A stretch of DNA of 64,000 nt, taken from a virus. This document shows, piece after piece, positions 27,101 through 36,012 of the stretch (position 1 is the first letter of the stretch; the number at the start of each line of letters is the position of its first letter). The DNA is taken from positions 1-64,000 of the IMG/VR virus record IMGVR_UViG_3300046782_000129, one strand, 5' to 3'. A program made the translations under genes and the position numbers. The notes beneath the pieces were generated by a model. That model was not told where the DNA came from. It worked only from the letters and a program-made list of their open reading frames with translations, and ran no database searches.

Positions 27101-28765
27101 GTGGCCCTTACTCGCGTTCAAGCTACACCTCAGGCTCGGGGGACCGGCTCAACGGTCGTCATGACGTTTGCGACCCCACCCACCGTGGGGAACGCGATTG
27201 TCGTGCCGTTTGTGATGTACTCGGTGGCGGTTCCTACGTGTACCGATAGCTCCGGGAATAGCTATCAGCTAGTGGCGATCAAAAGAAATGGTACGGGTGC
27301 GGCAGGGGTTTTTGCCTCTCGTAAAGTTGCGGCAACAGGATCGCCCTTTACCGTGACGATTTCCGGAGGATTAGATTACGAAGCGTGTGCGATTGAGGTG
27401 GGTGGAGTCGTCAACTCACTGATAGTCGATCAGACGACAGGACAAACAGGCACCAGTGCGGCTCCGTCCACGGGAAGCACGACAGGATTGTCCAGTGCAA
27501 ACGTGTTTGTAGTGGCGGTCGCTGCTCTTCAAGCCAATCAAACGGCGATTACCGTCGAAGCAGTGACTCCGACGTGGACGCAAGAACTTGAAAACTTCAA
27601 TTACACCGCCACGGTGGCAGGGGAAGCCGATAGCCGAGCGTTGACGGGTGTGCAAAGCACACCACAGAGTTGTAGCTGGACAAATTCTACCACGTCCGCG
27701 TGGTCAGCAGTCATTGTGGCGTTCAGGGAAGCCGCACCGGTCGTGTTACTCATCGGGGCCGAGAGCGGAATTGTTGACGAGAGTTTCTATGCTCGGACCT
27801 TGACCACGGCTGGCAACGCGGCACAGACGACCGCACAGGCCAAATACGGGGTGGGGTCTCTGACTTTCGACGGTATTGGGGATCGAATCGTCGCGGCGAA
27901 TAGTCCTGATTTTGCCTTGGGGACAGGAGACTTTACCGTTGAGGGATGGTTTCGATTTGTTGTCAAGCAAGACAGCCAAGCTCTGTTAGGCCAATGGGGA
28001 TCTGGAGGCAATAGCTGGTATTTCTATGTTCAAGGTGGCCAGTTGGTGTGGACGATAGGAGCCACTTTAGGGTTTACGTGGGCACCAGTTCTTGGCACGT
28101 GGTACCACCTTGCCGTAGATCGAAATGGCACAACCACTCGGATCTACATCAATGGGGCAGTGGTGGCGACGTCTGCCACCATGAACACCATTACGGCCAC
28201 GACGGAAGCTCTGGTTCTGGGAACCATCGGTCAGGCTAACCAATTCGCTAGTTTTGATTTCAACGGTCAGATGGATGAAATTCGGGTTACCAAAGGGGTC
28301 GCCCAGTATGCTGGAGCCTTTACTCCGCCGACTGGTCCCTTTGATCGTGGAACCACGAGTACCGTTGCCATTCGGGTGACGCAAGACACCATCGAGTCGT
28401 TAACTCAACCCGTTCCCGCTCTGAGAGTCACACAAGACACCATCGAGTCGTTAACCCAACCCGTTCCCGCTATCAATGTTACGCAGTTGACGGTGGAGGT
28501 GTTGGGGCAGGCCGCAAATAACTTCGGGACGGACTTGAGTTCTGCTCAAGTATCACAGACAGCCGTTGAAGTGCTGTTTGCTCCAGCTATTTCAAGAGCC
28601 AATCTGTCACAAGTGGCCGTGGAAGTGATGTTTGCTCCTTCGTCCACCCAACCTGCCAAGCTCTCTCAGGTGGCCGTGGAAGTGATGTACCTGCCGGGAC
28701 CCTCAGGGGCCGCAGGCGTCACGGTGTGGATGGGTGAAGTCGGCGGCGTGATCTGGGTGGACTAG
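27101..28765 (+). CDS. Adhesin with LamG/ConA domain and C-terminal short repeats
   Basis: A 554-residue protein from GTG 27101. Residues about 260-405 match the LamG/concanavalin-like pattern (TGDFTVEGWFRF, WYHLAVDRNGTTTRIYINGA, GQMDEIRVTKGVAQY). The C-terminus carries six related short units of the form (V/L)(T/S)Q-x-(T/A)-(V/I)E-(V/S)(L/M), the first two nearly identical in DNA. It is the last gene of the virion operon, and receptor binding is likely. Confidence 0.7.
   Translation: MALTRVQATPQARGTGSTVVMTFATPPTVGNAIVVPFVMYSVAVPTCTDSSGNSYQLVAIKRNGTGAAGVFASRKVAATGSPFTVTISGGLDYEACAIEVGGVVNSLIVDQTTGQTGTSAAPSTGSTTGLSSANVFVVAVAALQANQTAITVEAVTPTWTQELENFNYTATVAGEADSRALTGVQSTPQSCSWTNSTTSAWSAVIVAFREAAPVVLLIGAESGIVDESFYARTLTTAGNAAQTTAQAKYGVGSLTFDGIGDRIVAANSPDFALGTGDFTVEGWFRFVVKQDSQALLGQWGSGGNSWYFYVQGGQLVWTIGATLGFTWAPVLGTWYHLAVDRNGTTTRIYINGAVVATSATMNTITATTEALVLGTIGQANQFASFDFNGQMDEIRVTKGVAQYAGAFTPPTGPFDRGTTSTVAIRVTQDTIESLTQPVPALRVTQDTIESLTQPVPAINVTQLTVEVLGQAANNFGTDLSSAQVSQTAVEVLFAPAISRANLSQVAVEVMFAPSSTQPAKLSQVAVEVMYLPGPSGAAGVTVWMGEVGGVIWVD
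28378..28485 (+). repeat. Two 54-bp near-identical tandem repeats
   Basis: The segment around 28381-28425 recurs 54 bp downstream with only a few changes, encoding two copies of TQDTIESLTQPVPA. Weaker related units follow to the end of the gene. Confidence 0.85.
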
Positions 28766-28781
28766 GCCAAGGAGGGCGGTT

Positions 28782-29195
28782 GTGTTACGGTTCCAGTTTC
28801 CTCAGATAGAGAAAAAGTACGAGCCACCTGTCAATTGTTTGACGCTGACGCGGTATTTCTACCCACTCTCCGAACGGTCGGAGGAACAACTTGGCAAGCA
28901 ATTGCAGCAGGCAGAGGAGGTGGTGTCGTACAACATCGTCCGTCCCTTGCTGGAGCACCAACGGGAGGCGTTACTCTGCCTCGTGTCGGACATCGTGGCC
29001 GGGTTGGCGGCGGCACCGTCCGGGTCGTTTGAGAGAAGTTTCCTCGTCACCTCCATCAATCGTGGCATGTTTCAGATCGCGGCAGCAGAATTCCACACGT
29101 TCTGCTACGCGGATGGCAAGGCCCAGACCCGGCTCTGGGAGAAACGAAAAGCTGAGTCTTACCTCTTCAGTCGAGGGCACTTGCTTTTTGACTAA
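28782..29195 (+). CDS. Unidentified small protein after the tail operon
   Basis: A 137-residue protein from GTG 28782 with GGAGGG upstream. It is largely helical with an aromatic, charged mix, and has no membrane segment or known motif. It marks the change from virion to early/replication genes; I cannot assign a role. Confidence 0.5.
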   Translation: MLRFQFPQIEKKYEPPVNCLTLTRYFYPLSERSEEQLGKQLQQAEEVVSYNIVRPLLEHQREALLCLVSDIVAGLAAAPSGSFERSFLVTSINRGMFQIAAAEFHTFCYADGKAQTRLWEKRKAESYLFSRGHLLFD

Positions 29196-29231
29196 CGCCT
29201 TGATAAACTGACAGTCGCCAATGGAGTGCTT

Positions 29232-29396
29232 ATGAACAACGACAAGTTTGCCGAGGAATTTGAGAAGTTGGCGGCGGAAGTTTCCGAGAAAGCCGCCAAG
29301 ATCGAGTGTGCCCCGGACGAGTACCGGGATGGACTCCAAATCATCATCGATACGCTGAAGATCGATCTGCGGGCGTCGGAAGAAACCAGTGCTTGA
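29232..29396 (+). CDS. Small acidic helical protein
   Basis: A 54-residue protein (MNNDKFAEEFEKLAAEVSEK start), strongly helical and acidic. It overlaps the start of the AAA+ ATPase gene by 8 bp, so translation is probably coupled. It could be a partner or regulator of that ATPase; this is inferred from position only. Confidence 0.6.
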   Translation: MNNDKFAEEFEKLAAEVSEKAAKIECAPDEYRDGLQIIIDTLKIDLRASEETSA

Positions 29397-30576
29397 TTTT
29401 GCCACGGCCTTCAAGGCCAAGCTTCCATTCATCGGGGTACACACTGACGATCCGGTCAATGTGCGGTTGATTCTCCAGCACTGGTCTGGGAAGACGCTCC
29501 AGCCGCTGCCGACCGCCAAGCAGGCCCCAGTGGGGGACGCCTACCTCTGGTGGACGGAAGACCTGACGATGGTCACGACGGACACGTACCGCAGGCTCTG
29601 TGCGGTGGCGGCAAGCTGCGTGGTCGTGAACCCCGACAAGCCCTCGTCACTGGTGTATGACACGGGGACCCTTCAGACGCCGCCCGAGTTCTACCGGCAG
29701 TACCTGAAGGAGTTCGTGCAGGAAGACCAGATCGAGCCGGTGGTCCAGCAATTGAAGGGCCTATCCCTGAAGTCCGCGCAAGAGGTGGTGCAGTTGACCA
29801 TGGCGCGGGCGCAATCAGTTGCACCGCACGAGGTGAGGAAGACCCGTCAGATGATGGGCGGGGAGACGCCCGGTCTGACCACGTTGGACACGGAATTCGA
29901 CTTCTACGAGTGGCCCAAGCCCCTTCAAGACTGGCTAGCCCTCAACGACAAGTATTTTCTGGACCTGAACACGCCCATGCAGTTGGTGCCGAGAGGCTTA
30001 CTGCTGGCCGGGGACGCAGGCACCGGTAAGTCCATGGCGGCAAAGGTGTTAGCCAAGCATTGGGACGTGCCCTGCTTCCGGCTGGACGTCTCCACGAGCC
30101 TGAATCGGTTCCTTGGAGAATCAGAAAGTCGGATCGCCAGAAATCTGAATGTCATCGAACAGAGTGCGCCGTGCGTGTGGCTCCTCGATGAAGTCGAGAA
30201 GCTGTTCGCGTCCAATGGCGATGAAGGCACCACCCAGCGCATCCTCAGTCAGATGCTCTGGTGGTTGCAGGCCCACACGTCACGGGTGTTGACCATCATG
30301 ACGACCAACAACCTGTCCAGCATCCCGAAGGAGTTGTACCGGGCCGAGCGGTTGGACAAGGTGATCCATCTGGAGAAGCTATCTCTCTCAGGAGCGAAGC
30401 AGTTTGCCACGAGGGTCTACGAATCGGTGTTGAAGGCTCCCATGACCCCGAAGCGGGCCAAGGTGATCCGGGATGCACTGGACAGGGGTGACAAAGGGAC
30501 GTATGCTCACGCCGAGGTCCGCGTGCTAGTTTATGAGACGATCAAGGAGCAAGGGTGGGTGGACCCCAACACCTAA
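29389..30576 (+). CDS. AAA+ ATPase
   Basis: A 395-residue protein from GTG 29389. The C-terminal AAA+ module has Walker A GDAGTGKS near residue 208, a pore-loop-like segment and ESESR arginine contacts, Walker B WLLDEVEK near 263 and a TTNNLSSIPKEL sensor I region. It resembles FtsH/Cdc48-type remodelling ATPases rather than clamp loaders. The N-terminal 170 residues are unlike any domain I know and may bind the target. The target may be a phage replication or virion protein; this is not known. Confidence 0.85.
   Translation: MLDFATAFKAKLPFIGVHTDDPVNVRLILQHWSGKTLQPLPTAKQAPVGDAYLWWTEDLTMVTTDTYRRLCAVAASCVVVNPDKPSSLVYDTGTLQTPPEFYRQYLKEFVQEDQIEPVVQQLKGLSLKSAQEVVQLTMARAQSVAPHEVRKTRQMMGGETPGLTTLDTEFDFYEWPKPLQDWLALNDKYFLDLNTPMQLVPRGLLLAGDAGTGKSMAAKVLAKHWDVPCFRLDVSTSLNRFLGESESRIARNLNVIEQSAPCVWLLDEVEKLFASNGDEGTTQRILSQMLWWLQAHTSRVLTIMTTNNLSSIPKELYRAERLDKVIHLEKLSLSGAKQFATRVYESVLKAPMTPKRAKVIRDALDRGDKGTYAHAEVRVLVYETIKEQGWVDPNT
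29811..29822 (+). repeat. Dispersed palindrome, exact copy
   Basis: GCAATCAGTTGC inside the AAA+ gene, encoding part of A-Q-S-V-A. Confidence 0.85.
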
Positions 30577-30584
30577 GGGTCGAT

Positions 30585-30614
30585 TTGACAACGGAAATCG
30601 ATTCGTGCTAGACT
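30585..30614 (+). promoter_or_regulatory. Sigma70-like promoter for the gene at 30654
   Basis: TTGACA at 30585-30590 and TAGACT at 30609-30614, 18 nt apart, just after the AAA+ stop. Confidence 0.7.
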
Positions 30615-30653
30615 AGGCTACGGTCGATTTTGACCCCAATGGAGTGTAAAAAA

Positions 30654-31265
30654 ATGGCAGACACGCAGAACCCTCTTCACTATCACGGATCGAGCAATCA
30701 CTACGTGGATGTGGCCGTCCGGGGCGGCGACGAACATCTTGGCCTGAACGTCGAGTACGCGGTTCACCCACACGGGTTCGGCGCGTTCATCGTTCGGTTC
30801 GTGGTTCACGGGAAAGGTGTGGACCCCAAGAACTACGTCCACCTGACCTACCGGCAGTCGGCCAAGTTCATCATCCCGGCCACCAAGACGACCGGCGCGG
30901 AGTTGTTCAAGGGCATCCGCCTCAACAAGGTGGCGATCAAAGCCTTCGAACCTGCCGTGCAGCGGTTCGAACTGGACCACTTTGCCACGAAGTTCGGCAT
31001 GTGGGACACCCTGACCGAGTGGATCGCGGATCAGATCACGGCGGAGGGATTTACGTTCAACCCCGCCATCACGGATTTCAAAGAGACGGTCAAGTCGCTG
31101 ATGGTCCCCAAGGCCACGCCCGAAGACAGCGTGAAGAGCATCATCGAGTTCCCGGATCTGAATTCTCCGGAGCAGAAGGCGGCGGCTCTCCACTTGGTGC
31201 AGGCCCCCGACGAAGACGAGACTGACGAAGACGACAGCGACGAAGACGACGACACCATCAACTAG
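30654..31265 (+). CDS. Protein with very acidic C-terminal tail
   Basis: A 203-residue protein. ATG 30654 follows GGAGTG at good spacing; upstream TTG/ATG codons lie in the leader. The body is mixed alpha/beta, and the last 20 residues are almost all Asp/Glu. Acidic tails of this kind occur in ssDNA-binding proteins and DNA mimics, and the gene has its own promoter, so an abundant early protein is likely. I do not recognise the family. Confidence 0.65.
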   Translation: MADTQNPLHYHGSSNHYVDVAVRGGDEHLGLNVEYAVHPHGFGAFIVRFVVHGKGVDPKNYVHLTYRQSAKFIIPATKTTGAELFKGIRLNKVAIKAFEPAVQRFELDHFATKFGMWDTLTEWIADQITAEGFTFNPAITDFKETVKSLMVPKATPEDSVKSIIEFPDLNSPEQKAAALHLVQAPDEDETDEDDSDEDDDTIN

Positions 31266-31291
31266 CCAACGGCTGAAGGAGCAGAACGCAC

Positions 31292-31999
31292 ATGGTCATG
31301 AAACGGAAGCCGCTGGCGGAACGTCTGCGGGCAAAACTGAAGACGCTGGGGTTTCCCGAGCGTAAGGCGACCGAGGTCGCCAAGAAACTCGCTCCGGTGG
31401 CCGCGAAGCCCCCGGCGAAGGGTACGGTCTTCCTCAAACTGGTCTCCAAGCTGGAGAAGCTGGGGTTGTCGGATCGCAAGGCCAAGACGGTGGCGAAAGG
31501 CTTGTCGCCACTCGTCAAGGCCGAGCACCGGTCGCAGGCGGCTGATCCCAAGGCCCCGAAGGTCCCCAAGGACCTGACGGCCCCACTGGATCTGCCGGTG
31601 GCCCCGATGGAGGGCATCAAGGGCATCGAACTGATGCGCGTCATGAACGGTCTCTCGTCCACGGCCACCTATCTGGTGGCGGCGGTCAAGGGAGACGTGG
31701 GGATCGTGGCCATCCGGAAGTTCTCGGACGAGTACTTCAACGTGAAATTCTATCCGAACATGCGGTACTGGAATCGCACGCCCGGAGAGTTGGAAGCCTT
31801 GGCGGCGACTGACTATCTCCAGCGTCAGTGGTACGAGCGGATGCACTTCAGCAACCACGGACTGGCCAAGCTGCTGGTCATGTTGCAGGACGAAGCCAAG
31901 CCCAAGTCCCGCATGAAGAACCTGATGGACCGCTTCATGGCGGTGGCGTTCAAGTCGTTGTTCAAGGCGTTCGACAAGTTGTACAGCCGAGCGGCGTAA
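31292..31999 (+). CDS. Basic protein with two helical-hairpin repeats
   Basis: A 235-residue protein. Two similar lysine-rich units of about 35 residues open it (LRAKLKTLGFPERKATEVAK and LVSKLEKLGLSDRKAKTVAK), each like a small helix-hairpin. The middle is beta-rich and the C-terminal end basic. The charge pattern suggests nucleic-acid or acidic-partner binding. It directly follows the acidic-tail gene with AAGGAG before its ATG. Confidence 0.6.
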   Translation: MVMKRKPLAERLRAKLKTLGFPERKATEVAKKLAPVAAKPPAKGTVFLKLVSKLEKLGLSDRKAKTVAKGLSPLVKAEHRSQAADPKAPKVPKDLTAPLDLPVAPMEGIKGIELMRVMNGLSSTATYLVAAVKGDVGIVAIRKFSDEYFNVKFYPNMRYWNRTPGELEALAATDYLQRQWYERMHFSNHGLAKLLVMLQDEAKPKSRMKNLMDRFMAVAFKSLFKAFDKLYSRAA

Positions 32000-32014
32000 C
32001 CAAAGGGAGAGCTA

Positions 32015-32260
32015 ATGGCAAATCCTGATCGAGAAACGGTGGCGGAGAGTACGGACAAGGTGGTGAAAGTCGTACAGTATCCCAACGGGGATTACATTGT
32101 CCGTTTTCAAGGGATCCGGTTAACGGTGGAGCGGTTCATCTTCGATAAGAACGGGGGCAACATCGTGTTGCGTAGAGATACCCGTCCGTCACGACGTGAT
32201 GAAGCGTTCATCGTGATTCCGAAGGCGGCTGGCGTCGAGGGTGAAGAGGAGAAGTCGTGA
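32015..32260 (+). CDS. Small unidentified early protein
   Basis: An 81-residue protein with a compact strand-rich core (VVKVVQYPNGDYIVRFQGIRLTV in two pieces), a basic loop and a short acidic end. AAGGGAGA precedes the ATG. It overlaps the next gene by 4 bp. Role unknown. Confidence 0.55.
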   Translation: MANPDRETVAESTDKVVKVVQYPNGDYIVRFQGIRLTVERFIFDKNGGNIVLRRDTRPSRRDEAFIVIPKAAGVEGEEEKS

Positions 32261-32622
32261 GACTGCTGGAGACCAGAGAAGACGTCACCAACTACATCGA
32301 TCATTTGATGTGGGGCATCGAGCATCACGCGGCCAGTCTCAAAGGCGTTGCGGAGACGGCCTTGACGCATCTGTTGCGGTACGCGGAGCAGCCTCCGCAA
32401 GTGCGGACGTTCCGTGGATCGATTGCCAATGCATTGTGGGCGACCATTGGTGGGCAGCGGTATGCGTTCAGTGCGGCCAAAAATGCGCTGAGCCAGTACT
32501 CCATCGTGATCAAGCGTGGCGGCGTGCAGGGTCCCGTGGTAGCCACCTTGACCGCCACGATGTCACGAGATGAAATTGTATCGGTGTTCAGGCAGTTGAA
32601 GTACGTCGGCAAAGCGGCGTAA
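32257..32622 (+). CDS. Small unidentified early protein
   Basis: A 121-residue protein starting at GTG inside the previous stop region (GTGA). It is helical at the N-terminus and mixed after residue 50. No motif was recognised. It sits directly before the initiator-like gene and may be part of the replication module. Confidence 0.5.
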   Translation: MRLLETREDVTNYIDHLMWGIEHHAASLKGVAETALTHLLRYAEQPPQVRTFRGSIANALWATIGGQRYAFSAAKNALSQYSIVIKRGGVQGPVVATLTATMSRDEIVSVFRQLKYVGKAA

Positions 32623-32643
32623 GTAACTTTCGTCGGGGGGATC

Positions 32644-33732
32644 ATGACCCATCCGGTGTTGTTGCGTCCTGAGTGTGTCGAGGCAGGGGGAGACGTGGTT
32701 GTCGGTCTCCTTCTGTCTCAGATCGTGTACTGGTACCTTCCAGACAAAGAGGGCAAGCCCAAACTCCGAATCCATCGCCACGGGTTATACTGGGTAATGA
32801 AGACCCGTGAGGATTGGATGGAAGAGACCGGGTTGACGCTGGAGCAGTACAAGCGTGCTGTGGCCGTGTTGAAGCGGAAGGGGTTGGTAGAGACGCGGGT
32901 GATGCGGCGGTTCAATGGAGACGCCGTGACCCATCTGCGTCTCTTGCAACCGATTGCCGGGGCCACACTGCCCCTGCCGCCACGGTGGCTGAAGCCCCCA
33001 ACCGGCTGGAGTCAGACCCCCCACGCGGATGGTGGGAAAGCCACCACGCAAGTACAGATAGTACAGAAAACAGAGAAGACCGAAGAAGAGAAAGAAAAGA
33101 TCCTCATAAGTATTGGCGAAACACAGAGCAGTTTCGCTAGTAATCTTGGATCCTCTGTAAAAGGAAGTAATAGCGAGGGGAATCAAGAGCAAGGTCAAGA
33201 GCAGGGAAAGAGCAGTACAAAAGCTATAACTCCGAATTTGTCAATTGCAGTTCAGAAACACCCATGGTGGGCCATGAACGCCAAAGAGGTCTTGAAAGCG
33301 CATCAGGCGAGTCTCAACGGAGAGTTGGGGGCCTACTGGCAATCACGGGTCAAGCTGGTGACAGAGAACCCGAAGGCGTATCTGCCACCCCTGACGCTGA
33401 AACAGAGGGGACAACTTTCCCATCTGAAGAAGAAGCTGGGTGAGATGACGAGACCGGTGATCGCCTACGCGGTGGAGCACTGGATGAAGTTTGCGAGTGA
33501 GGCGGCTGACTACGCGGGCTGGTCCGACTACCCGACCAACCCGGATATTGGCTTTCTCTTGAAGCACCACCATGTGGCAGTGAATTTGCTTATGCCAAAG
33601 GCACCCAAGCCGAAGGCGACCCCGGCAGTGGAGGCGGTGCAATCGGTTGCACCGGTAGCGAAGAAGGAACCCGTTCATGTGCTGACGTTGAAGGAGTTGA
33701 CGGAGCTATTGGACGAGTACCACTCTTCGTAA
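32644..33732 (+). CDS. Replication initiator-like protein (winged helix)
   Basis: A 362-residue protein. Residues about 15-105 form a winged-helix pattern of the kind found in phage replication proteins (GGDVVVGLLLSQIVYW, TREDWMEETGLTLEQYKRAV, then LKRKGLVETR wing). The middle, residues about 135-200, is low-complexity and encoded by A/T-rich DNA. The C-terminal third contains helices that could bind the helicase or loader. The order initiator, loader-like, DnaB-type helicase follows. As in lambda O, the A/T-rich centre might be the origin itself. Confidence 0.65.
   Translation: MTHPVLLRPECVEAGGDVVVGLLLSQIVYWYLPDKEGKPKLRIHRHGLYWVMKTREDWMEETGLTLEQYKRAVAVLKRKGLVETRVMRRFNGDAVTHLRLLQPIAGATLPLPPRWLKPPTGWSQTPHADGGKATTQVQIVQKTEKTEEEKEKILISIGETQSSFASNLGSSVKGSNSEGNQEQGQEQGKSSTKAITPNLSIAVQKHPWWAMNAKEVLKAHQASLNGELGAYWQSRVKLVTENPKAYLPPLTLKQRGQLSHLKKKLGEMTRPVIAYAVEHWMKFASEAADYAGWSDYPTNPDIGFLLKHHHVAVNLLMPKAPKPKATPAVEAVQSVAPVAKKEPVHVLTLKELTELLDEYHSS
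32946..32957 (+). repeat. Dispersed palindrome, exact copy
   Basis: GCAACCGATTGC in the initiator-like gene, about 100 bp before its A/T-rich segment; it encodes part of L-Q-P-I-A. Confidence 0.8.
33639..33650 (+). repeat. Dispersed palindrome, exact copy
   Basis: GCAATCGGTTGC near the end of the initiator-like gene, flanked by T and A; it encodes part of V-Q-S-V-A. Confidence 0.85.
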
Positions 33733-33744
33733 GGAGACGGAATC

Positions 33745-34314
33745 GTGACGACCGGCATGCTTGACGCGAAGGAGCACGAGCGGATTATTGCCGACTTTGA
33801 ACGGGTGTGTACGACCGCTGGCATCCAAGGCCATTTTTTGCACGAGTCCATGATGACGTATTGCGGCCCGATTGAAGTGGATTGGGTCCGAAAGTTCTGG
33901 CGATACAAGAAAGCCGGGGTGGCGGGACTGGCCTTGGTGAACATCTCTCGCCCCGACACCCGGTGTCAGGCGATTGCTGCCGCCTTGGTGCGGCACTACG
34001 TGGATGCCCGTGTGATCCCGTTGAACACGCTGATCGATAGCACTTCCAATGGCAACCGTCCTCCGTCTCCTACGGTGCTGTTGATCCCCAACCTGTACAT
34101 GGCGGCGACCAACTACAAGACGTTGGCGTGGCGGGTGCAGGCCATGTACGATTTGTTGTTGGAGCGGGCCACGAGAGGCAAGCCCACCGTGGTGTACGTC
34201 GAGAACCTGAAGCCGGGGATGGGTCTGGCCAAAGCCTACGGCGAACCGTTCCGAGATTTTCTCAGCCGATTCATGCAGGTCGAGGAGGAAGCCGTCCATG
34301 AGCAGGTCGGATGA
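33745..34314 (+). CDS. Possible helicase loader (DnaC-like, no visible P-loop)
   Basis: A 189-residue protein from GTG 33745 with AAGGAG upstream. It lies between initiator and DnaB-type helicase, the usual place of a loader. The C-terminal half resembles the end of DnaC-type ATPases (TVLLIPNLYM Walker B-like strand, then LLLERATRGKPTVVYVENL and a YGEPFRDFLSRF end). No GxxxxGK motif is visible, so if it is a loader it may work without ATP. Moderate confidence. Confidence 0.45.
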   Translation: MTTGMLDAKEHERIIADFERVCTTAGIQGHFLHESMMTYCGPIEVDWVRKFWRYKKAGVAGLALVNISRPDTRCQAIAAALVRHYVDARVIPLNTLIDSTSNGNRPPSPTVLLIPNLYMAATNYKTLAWRVQAMYDLLLERATRGKPTVVYVENLKPGMGLAKAYGEPFRDFLSRFMQVEEEAVHEQVG

Positions 34315-34519
34315 CGATCACAGCGATTTGAGGATCATCGCAGCGGTACTGGCGCACAAGGCGGGGTTGAATGCCGTCCAGCCTGATCCGGAACAGATTG
34401 CGATGATCCAGACGTTTGCCCAGCAGCATGGGCAGACGTTGGACAAGGAAGAGATTATCCGGTGCTTGCGAAAAGCCCAGATTGAGCTACTGGAACGCCA
34501 GCTAGACAACAAAGAATAG
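34298..34519 (+). CDS. Small helical protein in replication operon
   Basis: A 73-residue, fully helical, charged protein overlapping the loader-like gene by 17 bp and ending 9 bp before the helicase gene. No known motif. It could assist the helicase; evidence is positional only. Confidence 0.5.
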   Translation: MSRSDDDHSDLRIIAAVLAHKAGLNAVQPDPEQIAMIQTFAQQHGQTLDKEEIIRCLRKAQIELLERQLDNKE

Positions 34520-34528
34520 GAATCTGCC

Positions 34529-35815
34529 GTGGCCTACGCAATTGGAGTGAAGGCAATTAAGCGGTTGTGTGTCGAGCAGAGTCCTATCACGTGGCAGAAG
34601 GCAAAGCTCTCGCCCATCCTCTTCAAACCGTATGAACAACCCCTGTTTGCGTGGGTGCAGACGCATGTGAAGCAGTTCCATGTGCTGCCGCAAGTCGAGA
34701 CGTTGCAGGCGATGTTTCCGGACACGGTGCCGGTGGAGACGCCCGAGCCGTCGAGCTACTACCTCAAGGCCCTAGAGCAGCAGTTCTTCTACGACACGCT
34801 GAACAAGACCAATCTGGCGTCTCAAGACCTCCTCAAAGAGGATCAGGACGCTTCAGACGCCGCGATGGAGATTCTGCGAACTGGAGTCAGAACCATTACG
34901 GAACAGAAGTACCGGGCACGGATTTTGGACGTGGGGATGGATGCGGCGGCGTTGGTGCTCAAGGCGTATCACAATACCGCGCTGTTAGAGTATGTGGCCG
35001 CGTTTGGGTGGCCGTATTTAGATGAGCAGTCGGGTGGCGTCATGCCGGGGGATGTCATCAGCTTCGTGGGGCGACCAGCGGTCGGGAAGACATGGCTGAC
35101 GTTGTGGAGTGCGCTCCACAACTGGACCGTCAGAAAATTGAATGTGCTCTACGTCTCTATGGAGATGATGACGCTGCCGATTGCCCAGCGTATCACGGCG
35201 TTGTATTCCAAACAGAACATCGCGCAGTTGAAGATGGCGGGCTACAGTAATCAGACCTTCGATAAGTTCATGAAGGGTCTGAAGGCCATGAAGAAGGAAG
35301 AGGCCAAGATGTACGTGGTGGACGGCAATCTGGCCACCAGTGCCGAAGACCTGTTTGCCTTGGCGGAGATGCTGGAGTGCCGGGTGGTGTTTATCGACGG
35401 GGCCTACCTCCTTCGCCATCGCAACGTGCGACTGGACCGCTTTACCCGAGCGGCAGAGAACGTGGAACTGATCAAGCGGCACTGCACCGACTTAGAAATC
35501 ATGACGTTCTGTAGCTGGCAGTTCAACCGCGAAGCCTCCAAGAAACAGAAGAAGGGCGGCGTGGAGCATGGGGACTTGGAAGATATCGGCTACACGGACG
35601 CCATTGGACAGATCAGCAGTATTGCCTTGTCGCTCTTTCAAGAAGACAGCGTGGAGACGATCAAGGAGCGGAAGATCCAAGTGATGAAGGGCCGCAACGG
35701 AGAGGTGGGGCAGTTTACCATCGCGTGGGACTTCATCAGCATGTCCTTCCAGCAAATCTATCCCGTGGTGGGCATCGAGAAGGCTGAACCGAATACGGAT
35801 TTCGATACCTTGTGA
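34529..35815 (+). CDS. DnaB-type replicative helicase
   Basis: A 428-residue protein from GTG 34529. The C-terminal RecA-fold ATPase has Walker A GRPAVGKT near residue 181, a YVSMEM motif (H1a-like), Walker B VVFIDGAYLL near 286 and a CSWQFNRE motif equivalent to the DnaB glutamine motif. The N-terminal 150 residues are divergent from the DnaB primase-binding domain. It should unwind the phage replication fork 5' to 3'. Confidence 0.85.
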   Translation: MAYAIGVKAIKRLCVEQSPITWQKAKLSPILFKPYEQPLFAWVQTHVKQFHVLPQVETLQAMFPDTVPVETPEPSSYYLKALEQQFFYDTLNKTNLASQDLLKEDQDASDAAMEILRTGVRTITEQKYRARILDVGMDAAALVLKAYHNTALLEYVAAFGWPYLDEQSGGVMPGDVISFVGRPAVGKTWLTLWSALHNWTVRKLNVLYVSMEMMTLPIAQRITALYSKQNIAQLKMAGYSNQTFDKFMKGLKAMKKEEAKMYVVDGNLATSAEDLFALAEMLECRVVFIDGAYLLRHRNVRLDRFTRAAENVELIKRHCTDLEIMTFCSWQFNREASKKQKKGGVEHGDLEDIGYTDAIGQISSIALSLFQEDSVETIKERKIQVMKGRNGEVGQFTIAWDFISMSFQQIYPVVGIEKAEPNTDFDTL

Positions 35816-36012
35816 CCACCGTGCCGGTCTCCCCCGAGGCATTGAAGCCGTGGCATCGTTGGTTGGTGCAGATTCGTCCCATGCGATTGGGGCGGTGGAT
35901 GCCGTTCACCGTGCATACCTTTCGATGGATGGCCTATCGTCAAGCTGAGTACGCCACCCGCGAATACAAATGTGAAGCCCGAGTCATTCGTCCGAGTGAG
36001 CAGGAGGAATAA
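35812..36012 (+). CDS. Small basic protein
   Basis: A 66-residue, Trp- and Arg-rich protein overlapping both neighbours (GTGA at its start, TAATG at its end). The W-rich middle ([19 protein letters not shown]) may be a membrane-surface or nucleic-acid binding stretch. Not recognised. Confidence 0.5.
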   Translation: MTTVPVSPEALKPWHRWLVQIRPMRLGRWMPFTVHTFRWMAYRQAEYATREYKCEARVIRPSEQEE

